In this document: positions 54,941 through 64,000 of the stretch, in pieces
Layout: each line of letters starts with the position of its first letter
Position numbering within the stretch: the first letter of the stretch is position 1
Assembly: GCA_947627185.1 (NCBI GenBank)
Contig: CANQVF010000006.1
Location: forward strand, 1 to 64,000
Length of the DNA stretch: 64,000 bases
Direction of reading: 5' to 3'
Origin: an uncultured Clostridia bacterium
GTDB taxonomy: Bacteria > Bacillota > Clostridia > TANB77 > CAG-508
The notes under the pieces: generated by a model
Database searches by the model: none
Seen by the model: the letters and a program-made list of their open reading frames with translations, nothing else
What the model was told of the DNA's origin: nothing
Translations under genes and position numbers: made by a program

Positions 54941-56137
54941 ATGAAAAAAAAGATTTTAATAATTGCAAATTTTACAAGACTTCCCTGGGAACATGGAAAT
55001 AGTAGATTTCCATACATAATAAATTTAATTAATAAAGAAAAATTTGATGTTGAACTTATAACTTCGAAATTTTCTCATGGTGAAAAAGTACATAGGACAG
55101 GTGAAATTAAAGAAAATTTAGACTATAAAATTACATTAATAGATGAGCCTGGTTATAGAAAAAATGTGTCACTTAAAAGATTTTATAGTCACAGTAGGTT
55201 TGCTAAAAATGTAAAAAAATATTTAGAAACAATAGAAAAACCAGATATAATTTATTCTGCAGTACCATCATTAGATGTAGCATATATTGCTGGAAAATTT
55301 GCAAAAGAAAACAATATAAGATTTATAATAGACATACAAGATTTATGGCCAGAAGCTTTTAAAATGTTATTTAATGTACCAATAATAAGCAATATTATTT
55401 TTTATCCAATGACAAAAAAAGCAAACAAAATATATGAAATGGCAGATGACATAGTTGCAGTTTCAAACACTTATGCTGATAGAGCAGGTTTAGTAAATAA
55501 AACATATAAAAATAAAATAAGTGTTTTTTTAGGAACAGACTTAGAAAATTTTGATAAATTTAAAGAGGAAAATAAAAATGATAAATTTGATGATGTACTA
55601 AGAATAGCTTATGTTGGAACTCTAGGGCATAGTTATGATTTAAAATGTGTAATAGATAGTATAAAGATTTTACAAGAAAGAAATATAAAAAATATATTAT
55701 TAGTTGTAATGGGTAAAGGACCTTTAAGAGCTGAATTTGAATCTTATACTAAAGAAAAAAATGTTAATGCTGAATTTGTAGGTTATTTAAATTATGAAGA
55801 AATGGTTGGTAAACTTTGCTCTTGTGATATAGCAGTAAACCCAATAACAAAGGGAGCTGCTCAAAGTATTATCAACAAAGTTGCAGATTATGCAGCAGCA
55901 GGGCTTCCAGTTATAAGTACTCAAGAGTCAAAAGAATACAGAAAATTAGTTGATGATTATCAAATTGGTTTTAATGTAGAAAATGGAAATATTGAAGAGA
56001 TGGCAAATAAAATTGAAATTCTTCAAAATGATAGGGAATTAAGAGAAAGATTAGGATTAAATAATAGAAAGTTAGCAGAAGAAAAGTTTGATAGAAAAGA
56101 AACTTATTTAGAAATTAAAAATTTAATAGAAAATTAG
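54941..56137 (+). CDS. GT4-family glycosyltransferase
   Basis: A 398-residue retaining GT-B transferase. The acceptor half contains NFTRLPWEHGNSRFPY; the donor half has AYVGTLGHSYDLKCVID, VVMGKGPLR, and the nucleotide-sugar segment KGAAQSIINKVADYAAAGLPVISTQ. It is WbuB/WcaI-like. GGAG precedes the ATG. Confidence 0.9.
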   Translation: MKKKILIIANFTRLPWEHGNSRFPYIINLINKEKFDVELITSKFSHGEKVHRTGEIKENLDYKITLIDEPGYRKNVSLKRFYSHSRFAKNVKKYLETIEKPDIIYSAVPSLDVAYIAGKFAKENNIRFIIDIQDLWPEAFKMLFNVPIISNIIFYPMTKKANKIYEMADDIVAVSNTYADRAGLVNKTYKNKISVFLGTDLENFDKFKEENKNDKFDDVLRIAYVGTLGHSYDLKCVIDSIKILQERNIKNILLVVMGKGPLRAEFESYTKEKNVNAEFVGYLNYEEMVGKLCSCDIAVNPITKGAAQSIINKVADYAAAGLPVISTQESKEYRKLVDDYQIGFNVENGNIEEMANKIEILQNDRELRERLGLNNRKLAEEKFDRKETYLEIKNLIEN

Positions 56138-56189
56138 AGAATTTAGTAAAAATATATGAAAATTTAATTACTAATTAAAAGGAATGAAT

Positions 56190-57404
56190 ATGGATTTTAT
56201 AAAAAAATACAAAAGTTTTTTATCTGATATGATTTTAAATATGATAGGGTTTGGAATATATATTGTTTCACAACAAATTTTATTACTTCCAATACTTGCA
56301 AAAATGGTAAATGATGATATATATTCTAGTATAGTTTTATACATATCAATTTTAAATGTTGTGTGCAATGTAACAGGTGGAGAACTTGGAAATGTTAGAT
56401 TAGTTAGAGATAGTGAATATAAGGAAAAAAATTTAATTGGTGATTTTACTAGAATATTATTAATGCTTTCAACAGTAATAACAATATTTGTTTTTCCAGT
56501 TTTAATTTTATTAAAATATAGTGTGTTTGGAAGCATTATTTTTACAATAACTATTTTATTGGCAAATATAAGACTTTATGCTACTTGTTTTTATAGATTA
56601 GAGAAAAAGTTTAGTAAAGTAATTTGGCAAAATGTTTATTATTTAATTGGAATTATTATCAGTTTAATTTTATTTAAATTATTTGAAAACATTTATTTAT
56701 TGTTATTTATTCCTGAATTAATTTCAAGTATATATGCATTAAAAAATTCTGATATTTTGAAAATGAAATTAAAAAAGACAATTGAAATGATAAATACAAT
56801 AAAAAAATTCTTTCAACTTGGATTTGTATCTTTGCTTACAAACTTAATGAATTACTTTGATAAATTTTTAATATATCCAATGTTTGGAGCAACTTTAGTT
56901 GCAATATATTATGCAGTAAATTCAATGTCTAAAATTGCGAGTTTAATAACAAATCCAATGTCTAGTGTTATTTTATCTTGGGTTTCAAATACAAATGAAA
57001 AAGATAAGAAAAATAAAATTTTAAAAATGACTTTAATTTCAAATATACCAGTATTATTAATTGTAACATTACTTACAATACCATTAACATATATAGCACT
57101 TAAAATATTATATAGTCAGTATATGGAAAGTGCTTTAAGTTTAATTATTCCAATAGCAATTACAACAGCTTTTGGAACGGCTTCAACACTCGTTAAATCT
57201 GTATTATTAAAATATAGTAATACTAATAAATTAGTATTTACTTACATATTATATTTTACAATTTTTATAATATTAGGATATATTTTAAGTAAACGAAATG
57301 GATTAGTTGGATTTACTATGGCGAATTTAATTTCTAAAATTATTTTATGGTTTTCTTTTATAGTTTTATTGATAAAATCTAAAAAAGAATTATCTAGTAA
57401 TTAA
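56190..57404 (+). CDS. Wzx-type polysaccharide flippase
   Basis: A 404-residue membrane protein with about twelve helices of the PST/MATE-like (MOP) superfamily, which flips undecaprenyl-linked repeat units. Typical pattern FDKFLIYPMFGATLVAIYYAVNSM in the middle. The ATG at 56190 follows AAAAGGA by six bases; the one at 56184 is too close. Confidence 0.85.
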   Translation: MDFIKKYKSFLSDMILNMIGFGIYIVSQQILLLPILAKMVNDDIYSSIVLYISILNVVCNVTGGELGNVRLVRDSEYKEKNLIGDFTRILLMLSTVITIFVFPVLILLKYSVFGSIIFTITILLANIRLYATCFYRLEKKFSKVIWQNVYYLIGIIISLILFKLFENIYLLLFIPELISSIYALKNSDILKMKLKKTIEMINTIKKFFQLGFVSLLTNLMNYFDKFLIYPMFGATLVAIYYAVNSMSKIASLITNPMSSVILSWVSNTNEKDKKNKILKMTLISNIPVLLIVTLLTIPLTYIALKILYSQYMESALSLIIPIAITTAFGTASTLVKSVLLKYSNTNKLVFTYILYFTIFIILGYILSKRNGLVGFTMANLISKIILWFSFIVLLIKSKKELSSN

Positions 57405-57454
57405 TAAATTATATAATAGTTATTAAAATAAATTTAAATATTAGGAGATAAAAT

Positions 57455-58510
57455 ATGATTATTTTAAAAGGATTAATAGCGATAATTGTTTTTTTAATAG
57501 TGCCATTTTTATTAGGATTGTTAATAACAAGATTTACCAAAAATGAAAAAAATAATATTATACTTGCTTATTTAATAGGCTATTTAATAGAATTTGCAAT
57601 ATGTGAAATAATTTCTATTCTATTAATTTTTATGCAAAAAGAATATAATGTGTTATTAATAACTTATGTTTTTATTATAGGAATTTTGAGTTTAATATCT
57701 TTTGTAATAAATTTTAAAAGTTTTAAAGAAATAATTCTAGATAATATAAAAAAAATAAAAGAACTTCCTAAGTTATTATCAATAATCTGTATAGGATTAA
57801 TATTAGTTCAAATGTTTATTTATGCATTTTATACTCACATAGATGATGATGATGCATTTTATGTAGGAACTTCTGTTACTACAGTTCAAACAAATACTTT
57901 ATATAAATATTCACCAACAACAGGAATAACTTCTGGAGAAAATATTTTATTAAGATATAGATTAAGTCCATTTCCATTATATATGGCAGTGCTTTCTTCA
58001 ATATTAAATATACATCCAACAATTGTAGCACATACAATTTTTCCAGTTATAATTTTACCAATTATTTATAGTGTATATTATTTGTTATCAAAAGAAATTT
58101 TTAAAGAGGATAAAGAATCATCAATTTTATTTGTAATATTGATTAATCTTTTAAATATATTTGGTGGATATTCAATAAGAACTAATTTTGCATTTTTACT
58201 TTTCCGTATATGGCAAGGAAAAGCATTACTTGCAAATTTGTTAATACCATCAATTTGGTTATTTGTTTTAAAAGCACATAAAAATAATTATAAATTATTA
58301 GATTGTTTTATATTATTAATATTAGTTTTTGCAGCAAATTTAACAACAACCATGGCAATAGGTTTTGCACCAATTTCTTTGATGGGACTTGCTTTTGCAT
58401 TAGAATTAATAGATTTTAATTTTAAAAAGTTCATTAAAAATATTTTAAAATGCTTAGTATGTTGTATGCCTAGTATAATTTATGGTCTAATATATCTTTT
58501 GTTTAATTAA
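57455..58510 (+). CDS. Membrane protein, N-terminal part of a GT-C-like (DUF6077-like) protein
   Basis: A 351-residue multi-pass protein. The loop after about the fourth helix, FYTHIDDDDAFYVGTSVTTVQ, with three or four consecutive acidic residues, followed by YRLSPFPLYMAVLSS, is what I associate with DUF6077 membrane proteins and suggests GT-C chemistry on a lipid-linked donor. It ends abruptly in a membrane helix. The gene at 58535 continues in the same reading frame after two in-frame stops and looks like the missing C-terminal half. Confidence 0.7.
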   Translation: MIILKGLIAIIVFLIVPFLLGLLITRFTKNEKNNIILAYLIGYLIEFAICEIISILLIFMQKEYNVLLITYVFIIGILSLISFVINFKSFKEIILDNIKKIKELPKLLSIICIGLILVQMFIYAFYTHIDDDDAFYVGTSVTTVQTNTLYKYSPTTGITSGENILLRYRLSPFPLYMAVLSSILNIHPTIVAHTIFPVIILPIIYSVYYLLSKEIFKEDKESSILFVILINLLNIFGGYSIRTNFAFLLFRIWQGKALLANLLIPSIWLFVLKAHKNNYKLLDCFILLILVFAANLTTTMAIGFAPISLMGLAFALELIDFNFKKFIKNILKCLVCCMPSIIYGLIYLLFN

Positions 58511-58534
58511 TTTAAAATGTGAGGAGAAAATGAA

Positions 58535-59293
58535 ATGTTTCAAAATAGCATAGAAATAATAAAAAATACATTTTTGGAATATAAAGGGCAAGGAATGTAT
58601 ATAGCCTTATTCTTAATTGGAATGTTATACATATTTTTAAAAGAAAAAGATAAGAAAATAAAAATATTTTTTGTTTTATATCCAATATTAATGATGTTTG
58701 TAACATTAAATCCAATATTTAATAAAGTAATAGGAAGCATTTTTAAACAAAGTACATATTGGAGAGTTTTTTGGATGATTCCATTAGGAATAGTAATATC
58801 ATATTTCTTTGTATTATTTATAAAAGAAGAGGGAAAAGAAAAAATAAAAAAATTAATAATTTTTTTTAGTATAGTAGTAATAATCATGATGAGTGGAAAA
58901 CTTATTTATAATAGTGAAAATTTTTCAAAAACTGGAAACTTGTATAAATTGCCAGATGAAAATATTTTAGTTGCACAATTAATAGGAATAGATGAAGAAA
59001 ATTACAAAAAAGCTATTGTACCAGAAACTTTAGTTGCATATATTAGACAAATAGATAGCAGTATTGATTTATTATATAAAAGAGATCCACAGGGAAGATA
59101 TAATGAAATACCTGCTTGGAGAGCATTAACTTCTGGAAATGTAAAAGAACTTACAAAAATTGCATTAGAAGAAAAATGTAATTATATAGTTTTTAATAAG
59201 GCAATAACATTAACTGAAAAAATGGAAAATTATAATTTTGAAAAAATAAATGAAACTCAAAATTATATAATTTATAAATATATTGAAAAATAA
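58535..59293 (+). CDS. Membrane protein, C-terminal part of the split GT-C-like protein
   Basis: A 252-residue protein with three membrane helices (about 25-120) and a soluble C-terminal domain (about 130-252) including VPETLVAYIRQIDSSIDLLY and NYIVFNKAI. GAGGAG is correctly placed before its ATG, so it can be translated independently. It shares the reading frame of the gene at 57455. A fused homologue would have about 600 residues. Confidence 0.65.
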   Translation: MFQNSIEIIKNTFLEYKGQGMYIALFLIGMLYIFLKEKDKKIKIFFVLYPILMMFVTLNPIFNKVIGSIFKQSTYWRVFWMIPLGIVISYFFVLFIKEEGKEKIKKLIIFFSIVVIIMMSGKLIYNSENFSKTGNLYKLPDENILVAQLIGIDEENYKKAIVPETLVAYIRQIDSSIDLLYKRDPQGRYNEIPAWRALTSGNVKELTKIALEEKCNYIVFNKAITLTEKMENYNFEKINETQNYIIYKYIEK

Positions 59294-59328
59294 AAAATAA
59301 TGAATATATTATAAAAAGGGAGAAAAGT

Positions 59329-60324
59329 ATGAAAATATTAGTAACAGGTGGATTAGGCTTTATAGGTTCACATACAGTAGTTGAACTTTTAAAAGAAAAC
59401 AATGAAGTAATTATAGTTGATAATCTTTATAATAGTAAAATAGAAGTATTGGAAAAGTTAGAAAAAATTACTGGTAAAAAAATAAAATTTTATAAATATG
59501 ATTTGGTAAATAAAGAAGAAATAGAAAAAATTTTTAAAGAAAATGAAATAGATAGTGTAATACATTTTGCAGGATATAAAGCAGTTGGTGAATCAGTAAA
59601 AAAACCATTAATGTATTATTCAAATAATTTAATTAGTACAATTAACCTTCTAGAAACAATGAATAAATATAATGTAAAGAAAATTGTTTTTAGTTCATCT
59701 GCTACTGTATATGGTAATCCAGGTGTTGTAAAATATACAGAAGAATTGGGAAGAAAAGATGCAAGCAGTCCTTATGGAACAACAAAATGTATGATAGAAA
59801 AAATATTGGAAGATTTATATGCTTCAGATAATTCATGGAATATTACAATTCTTAGATATTTTAATCCAGTAGGAGCACATGAGTCTGGATTAATTGGAGA
59901 AGAACCAAATGGAATTCCTAATAATTTAATGCCATATGTTATGAAAGTTGCATCAGGAAAGTTAGAAACTTTAAGTATATTTGGAAATGATTATCCTACA
60001 CCAGATGGTACAGGCATAAGAGATTATATACATGTAGTAGATTTAGCTAAAGGTCATGTAAAGGCTTTAGAAAAAATAAAAGAAGGATTAAATTATTATA
60101 ATTTAGGTTCTGGAAAAGGAATAAGTGTTTTAGAACTTGTAAACACATTTGAAAAAATAAATAATGTAAAAGTAAATTATAAAATAGTTGGTAGAAGAGA
60201 AGGAGACTTAGCAGAATATTATGCAGATGCAACTAAAGCTTTGAATGAGTTAAACTGGAAAACCGAAAAAACCTTAGAAGATATTTGCAAGGATTCGTGG
60301 AATTATGAAAAAAATAATAAATAA
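59329..60324 (+). CDS. galE: UDP-glucose 4-epimerase
   Basis: A 331-residue SDR epimerase with NAD motif VTGGLGFIGSHTVVEL, HFAGYKAVGESVKKP, SSSATVYGNP, catalytic SPYGTTKCMIE and the RYFNPVGAHESG and GIRDYIHVVDLA blocks. Full length. GGGAG lies before the ATG. It provides UDP-galactose (or GalNAc) to the cluster. Confidence 0.95.
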   Translation: MKILVTGGLGFIGSHTVVELLKENNEVIIVDNLYNSKIEVLEKLEKITGKKIKFYKYDLVNKEEIEKIFKENEIDSVIHFAGYKAVGESVKKPLMYYSNNLISTINLLETMNKYNVKKIVFSSSATVYGNPGVVKYTEELGRKDASSPYGTTKCMIEKILEDLYASDNSWNITILRYFNPVGAHESGLIGEEPNGIPNNLMPYVMKVASGKLETLSIFGNDYPTPDGTGIRDYIHVVDLAKGHVKALEKIKEGLNYYNLGSGKGISVLELVNTFEKINNVKVNYKIVGRREGDLAEYYADATKALNELNWKTEKTLEDICKDSWNYEKNNK

Positions 60325-60393
60325 TATTGTTTAATTATTGGTGAAATTAAAAAACAATAAATATTATAAAATTAAATAAAAATGGATAATAAG

Positions 60394-60428
60394 AAAGCTT
60401 AAATATTTTTAATATTTAAGCTTTTTTG
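60394..60428 (+). terminator. Terminator after galE
   Basis: A 14-bp stem (60394-60407 with 60411-60424, AAGCTT in each arm) followed by TTT. Confidence 0.85.
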
Positions 60429-60464
60429 AGCACATAAAATTCACAATTAATTTTCTTTAAATTG

Positions 60465-60493
60465 TTGAAAAGAATGTACTTAAATGATATAAT
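60465..60493 (+). promoter_or_regulatory. Promoter of the wzm-wzt unit
   Basis: TTGAAA at 60465-60470, 17-bp spacer ending TGA, TATAAT at 60488-60493. Confidence 0.8.
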
Positions 60494-60531
60494 ACTTCAG
60501 TAAAATTATTAGGTAAAAAAGGGAATAAAAT

Positions 60532-61323
60532 ATGGAATTTTTTAAAATACTTTTTAAAAACAGAAAATTAGCAATAAAACTTGGAAAAAATGACTTTAGA
60601 AACAGATTTGCAAATACAAGTTTAGGAACTGTATGGGGGTTTGCACAACCTTTTGTATTTATGATTACTTATGTAATTGTGTTTCAATATATTTTAAAAT
60701 CTGGAAGTAGTGGTGAATATCCTTATGTTGTTTGGTTTTTACCGGGAATGTCAATGTGGATGTTTTGTAGTGATGCAATTCTTACATCAAGTAATTCAAT
60801 TAGAAATTATAGCTATTTAGTAAAAAAAGTGGTTTTTCCGGTTGATATTATTCCTGTAATATCATTAACATCTGCTAGTTTTATTGGTGTATTTTTAATT
60901 ACTATAGCAGTTGTAGTTGCATCTTTATTTGGATATATACCAAATTTTTTAAATGTTATATATATTCTATTTTGTGCAATTTGTTTTATAATAGCTTTAA
61001 CTAGATTTACATCTGCTTTAACTACTGTTGTTCCAGATTTTTCACAATTATTAAATATATTAATTCAGTTATGCATGTGGTTTACACCAATTGTATGGAA
61101 CCTAGATTTTATTGTTGATTCAAAATTAATTAATTTATTTAAATGTATGCCATTTACTTATTTAGTAGAGGGATTTAGACAAGCTTTTATGGAAAATTCA
61201 ACAATCATTACAGAAGGAAATTATATGTTTACATGTGTTTTCTGGCTTATAACAATTTTAGTTTTCTTATGGGGAAACAAAGTATTTAATAAAACAAAAA
61301 AAGATTTTGCAGATGTATTATAG
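60532..61323 (+). CDS. ABC-2 polysaccharide export permease (Wzm-like)
   Basis: A 263-residue membrane protein with six helices. The N-terminal amphipathic segment (DFRNRFANTSLGTVWGFAQP), SYLVKKVVFPVDIIP and the late CMPFTYLVEGFRQAF are typical of TagG/RfbA/Wzm exporters. It partners the ATPase at 62358, from which it is separated by one glycosyltransferase gene. Confidence 0.92.
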   Translation: MEFFKILFKNRKLAIKLGKNDFRNRFANTSLGTVWGFAQPFVFMITYVIVFQYILKSGSSGEYPYVVWFLPGMSMWMFCSDAILTSSNSIRNYSYLVKKVVFPVDIIPVISLTSASFIGVFLITIAVVVASLFGYIPNFLNVIYILFCAICFIIALTRFTSALTTVVPDFSQLLNILIQLCMWFTPIVWNLDFIVDSKLINLFKCMPFTYLVEGFRQAFMENSTIITEGNYMFTCVFWLITILVFLWGNKVFNKTKKDFADVL

Positions 61324-61360
61324 TTTTCAAAAAAGATGTTATAACAAGAGAGGAAGTTAA

Positions 61361-62335
61361 ATGGAAAGTAAAACCATAGATATTTTACTTGCTACATATA
61401 ATGGAGAAAAATATTTAAAACCACAATTAGATAGTATTTTAGCTCAAACATATTCAAATTTTAGACTAATAATATCTGATGATTTATCATCAGATAATAC
61501 TAGAAAAATTTTAGAAGAGTATAGTAAAAAAGATAATAGAATTGTTTTATATTTTCAAGAAAAAAATCTTGGTGTAATAAAAAATTTTGAATTTTTATTA
61601 AAAAAAGTAGAAGCAGAGTATTATATGTTTTCAGACCAAGATGATATTTGGAAAGAAAGTAAAATAGAAAAATCAATTAAAAAAATAGAAGAAACTAAAA
61701 GCGATTTAGTATATTCTGATTTAGAAGTTGTTGATGAAGATTTAAGGGTAATTTATAAATCTTATTGGAAACTAAAAGGAATTTACAAAAAAATAAAAAA
61801 ATATAATAATTTTGAAAGCTTATATTTAAATAATTTTGTAACAGGTTGTACTATTCTTTCAAAAAAGGAATTAATTGATATTTTTTTACCACTTCCAAAT
61901 ACAAGTAAATATGTACTTCATGATTATTGGATTCCATTAATTATTAGTCAAAAAGGAAAAATAAGTTATATTGAAGAACCGTTAATTAAGTATAGACAGC
62001 ATAAAAATAATAAAATTGGTTCTAAAAAAAGATCAGATGAATTAAATAATTTAGTTGAAATAAGAAATTTATTTATAGATGTAAAAAAGCAACATTTTAA
62101 AGTTTTTATAGAAAATGAAAATAAATTTATTGATGAAAATATTAAAAAATTAAATAAAGAAGCTTTAAAATATTATGAAATGCTAGAAACTAAAAACATT
62201 ATTAACTTTAAAAATTGGGCATTATTTTTTAAGCTTTACAAATATGAAGAATTTAATTATAAAATGCAAAATTTTTTAATTTTAAATATTCCAATTTTAG
62301 CAAAGTTATTATTTAAATTAAAAAAGATATTTTAA
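61361..62335 (+). CDS. GT2-family glycosyltransferase (rhamnosyltransferase-like)
   Basis: A 324-residue GT-A transferase. The start LLATYNGEKYLKPQLDSIL, ISDDLSSDNT, the DxD-type SDQDDIWKESKIEKS and the later HDYWIPLI fit family 2 rhamnosyltransferases. AGAGGAAG precedes the ATG. Position between wzm and wzt suggests action on the same polymer, and dTDP-rhamnose is made by genes upstream. Confidence 0.88.
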   Translation: MESKTIDILLATYNGEKYLKPQLDSILAQTYSNFRLIISDDLSSDNTRKILEEYSKKDNRIVLYFQEKNLGVIKNFEFLLKKVEAEYYMFSDQDDIWKESKIEKSIKKIEETKSDLVYSDLEVVDEDLRVIYKSYWKLKGIYKKIKKYNNFESLYLNNFVTGCTILSKKELIDIFLPLPNTSKYVLHDYWIPLIISQKGKISYIEEPLIKYRQHKNNKIGSKKRSDELNNLVEIRNLFIDVKKQHFKVFIENENKFIDENIKKLNKEALKYYEMLETKNIINFKNWALFFKLYKYEEFNYKMQNFLILNIPILAKLLFKLKKIF

Positions 62336-62357
62336 AATAGAAAATTAAGAGGGAAAA

Positions 62358-63653
62358 ATGAGTGATACAGTAATTAAAATTTCTAATTTAGTAAAAGAAT
62401 ATAAAATGTATTCAAGAAAAAAAGATAGATTGCTTGAGGCAATACTTCCTTTTTATGTAAAACATTCGACCTTTAAAGCTTTAGATGATTTTAATCTAGA
62501 AATAAAAAAGGGTGAGGTTTTAGGAATTCTTGGAAAAAACGGAGCTGGAAAATCAACTTTATTAAAAATGATTACAGGTGTTGTTTCTCCTACTTCTGGA
62601 AAAATAGAAGTAAATGGGAAGATAAGTTCATTATTAGAGCTAGGTACAGCTTTTAATCCTGATTTAACAGGTTATGAAAATATTTATCAACATGGACAAG
62701 TTATGGGGTTATCAGACCAGGAAATTAGAGCCAAAGAAAAGGAAATAATAGATTTTGCAGATATAGGAGAACATTTATCACAACCTGTTAAAACTTATTC
62801 ATCAGGTATGTTTGCAAGATTGGCTTTTGCTTGTGCAATTAATGTTGAACCAGATATTTTAATTGTTGATGAAGTTTTATCTGTTGGAGATATGGCATTT
62901 CAATTAAAATGTTTTAAAAAATTTGAACAATTTAAAAATGATGGAAAAACAATAATATTTGTTACACACAATATAAATGATATTATGAAAAATTGTAATA
63001 GAGTTATTATTTTGGAAAGTGGTAAGAAAACATTTGATGGTACAGTAAAAGATGGTGTTAACAGATATAAAAAAATAATAGTTGGATTAGACCCAGATAA
63101 AAAAGAATTAGAGGATAATAAAGAAATAACTTTAGAAAAAAGTAAAAGCAGTAGTAGTGATAATTCTAAAAATTGGAAAGAAAAATTCAATCAAAATCCT
63201 AATATGATTGAATATGGAAACAAAGATGCTGAAGTTATTGATTATGGTATGTTTGATAAAGATGGTAATGCTGTAAATATGTTTGATAATGGAGATTATA
63301 TAACTTTTAAATCTAAAGTAAAATTCAATAAAGAAGTTAAAGAACCAATTTTTACAGTAACTTTAAAAGATTTTAGTGGTAAAGATGTTACAGGAACTAA
63401 TTCAAATATAGAAAAAATAGCAACAGGAACTTATAAAAAAGGAGATATAGTAGTTATTGAATTTACTCAAAAGGTACCTGTTGCACCAGGAAAATACACT
63501 CTTTCTTTTAGTTGTACAAGATATAATGCAAGAGGAAACTTAGAAGCTTTAAACAGAAAATATGATGCTTTATTAATAGAAGTAATTACAACTAAAAATA
63601 CTGTTGGATTAATTAGATTAGATTCTAATATTACTATAAATAAAATAAATTAA
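62358..63653 (+). CDS. ABC exporter ATPase with C-terminal carbohydrate-binding domain (Wzt-like)
   Basis: A 431-residue protein. The ATPase domain carries Walker A LGKNGAGKST, the signature TYSSGMFARLAFA and Walker B ILIVDEVLSVGD. A Ser/Lys-rich linker (about 250-285) leads to the Wzt C-terminal beta-sandwich (about 290-431), which in the family recognises the polymer end. AGAGGG precedes the ATG. With the permease at 60532 it forms an ABC-dependent export route. Confidence 0.94.
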   Translation: MSDTVIKISNLVKEYKMYSRKKDRLLEAILPFYVKHSTFKALDDFNLEIKKGEVLGILGKNGAGKSTLLKMITGVVSPTSGKIEVNGKISSLLELGTAFNPDLTGYENIYQHGQVMGLSDQEIRAKEKEIIDFADIGEHLSQPVKTYSSGMFARLAFACAINVEPDILIVDEVLSVGDMAFQLKCFKKFEQFKNDGKTIIFVTHNINDIMKNCNRVIILESGKKTFDGTVKDGVNRYKKIIVGLDPDKKELEDNKEITLEKSKSSSSDNSKNWKEKFNQNPNMIEYGNKDAEVIDYGMFDKDGNAVNMFDNGDYITFKSKVKFNKEVKEPIFTVTLKDFSGKDVTGTNSNIEKIATGTYKKGDIVVIEFTQKVPVAPGKYTLSFSCTRYNARGNLEALNRKYDALLIEVITTKNTVGLIRLDSNITINKIN

Positions 63654-63720
63654 GGTTTATAGATTACCTCCAAAAATCTAAATATATAAAGGGGTTATGT
63701 ATATACATATACGAAGTTAA

Positions 63721-64000
63721 ATGGAAAATTTATTATCACAATTTAAAAAGAATATAATTTCTTGGTATCCAATTGAAGAAAAACAAAAAGTTTTAGAAAT
63801 TGAAAATTCTGAAGAAGTAGTTAAAGAATTAAAGAAAAAAACTTCAGAAGTAGTATCAATAGATTTAAAACATATTTCTAACGCACCAAAAAATGAATTT
63901 GATTATGTGGTATTAATTGGTATTTTGGAAAAATTAAGTACAGAAAACGAAATACTAAAAGTATTAAATTGTGCAAGTAAAAGCTTAAAACAAAATGGTA
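63721..64000 (+). CDS. Methyltransferase-like protein, cut by the window end
   Basis: The visible 93 codons read like the start of a SAM methyltransferase from glycan clusters (IISWYPIEEKQKVLEIEN, NEFDYVVLIGILEKL). The glycine-rich SAM loop is largely missing between LEI and VVSIDLK, so it may be inactive or have another fold. A seven-codon frame (ATG at 63697 to TAA at 63720) ends directly before this ATG and follows AAAGGGG, so translation may be coupled. The gene is truncated on the right. Confidence 0.6.
   Translation, partial: MENLLSQFKKNIISWYPIEEKQKVLEIENSEEVVKELKKKTSEVVSIDLKHISNAPKNEFDYVVLIGILEKLSTENEILKVLNCASKSLKQNG

Overview
The DNA is very A+T-rich, with dense gene packing, short intergenic gaps, strong GGAGG-type ribosome binding sites, a tRNA-Trp with encoded CCA, and sporulation genes (a ger germinant-receptor operon and spoIVA). 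This points to the chromosome of a low-G+C, Gram-positive, endospore-forming Clostridia-class bacterium, probably an uncultured one. This is inferred from gene content and base composition only. No CRISPR array, rRNA, integrase or recognisable transposase was seen.

Layout. 1-3.2 kb: a palindromic intergenic element, then yqeG, a prepilin peptidase, an Xaa-Pro aminopeptidase and efp. 3.2-4 kb (minus strand): tRNA-Trp and an M23 peptidase that appears to start on AUU. 4.1-6.2 kb: a sortase operon with its probable dedicated substrate. 6.2-10.3 kb (minus): a germinant-receptor operon with a frameshifted A subunit, B and C subunits, and an extra 55-residue two-TM gene. 10.4-14.3 kb: an unknown membrane protein, spoIVA and an Asn/Glu-rich protein. 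14.6-18.9 kb: a MacAB-type efflux operon and a NadR-like adenylyltransferase. 19-24.7 kb: acyl-CoA synthetase, a CTP-dependent polyprenol-kinase-like protein, dxs, ylmH and cdd. 24.7-28.8 kb: two unknown minus-strand genes and alpha-glucan phosphorylase.

28.9-31 kb is the least ordinary part. A strong promoter is followed by a ~300-nt leader whose ends are complementary, then a small exported-protein gene with an apparent AUA start, a second structured gap, and three more small single-TM or secreted proteins. 31-36.5 kb: a P-loop/Asp23 fusion, cmk, plsC, typA, a small compositionally foreign gene and an O-methyltransferase.

36.6-64 kb is a long surface-glycan region. It holds glmU; the dTDP-rhamnose genes rmlD, rmlA, rmlC and rmlB; large membrane GT-C-like proteins; a GT2-GtrA fusion; PglF/PglE/PglC-like genes for a UDP-4-amino-4,6-dideoxysugar and its priming transfer to lipid; a disrupted acyltransferase carrying a (TA)15 tract; ATP-grasp, DegT and FemAB-like genes that could decorate the glycan; glycosyltransferases; a Wzx flippase; galE; a Wzm/Wzt ABC exporter; and a methyltransferase cut by the window end. 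Presence of both a Wzx and a Wzm/Wzt pair suggests that at least two glycans, or two export routes, are encoded here.

Most predicted vegetative promoters have a 16-17 bp spacer and a TG-N extended -10. Several genes have their Shine-Dalgarno separated from the start codon by a hairpin.
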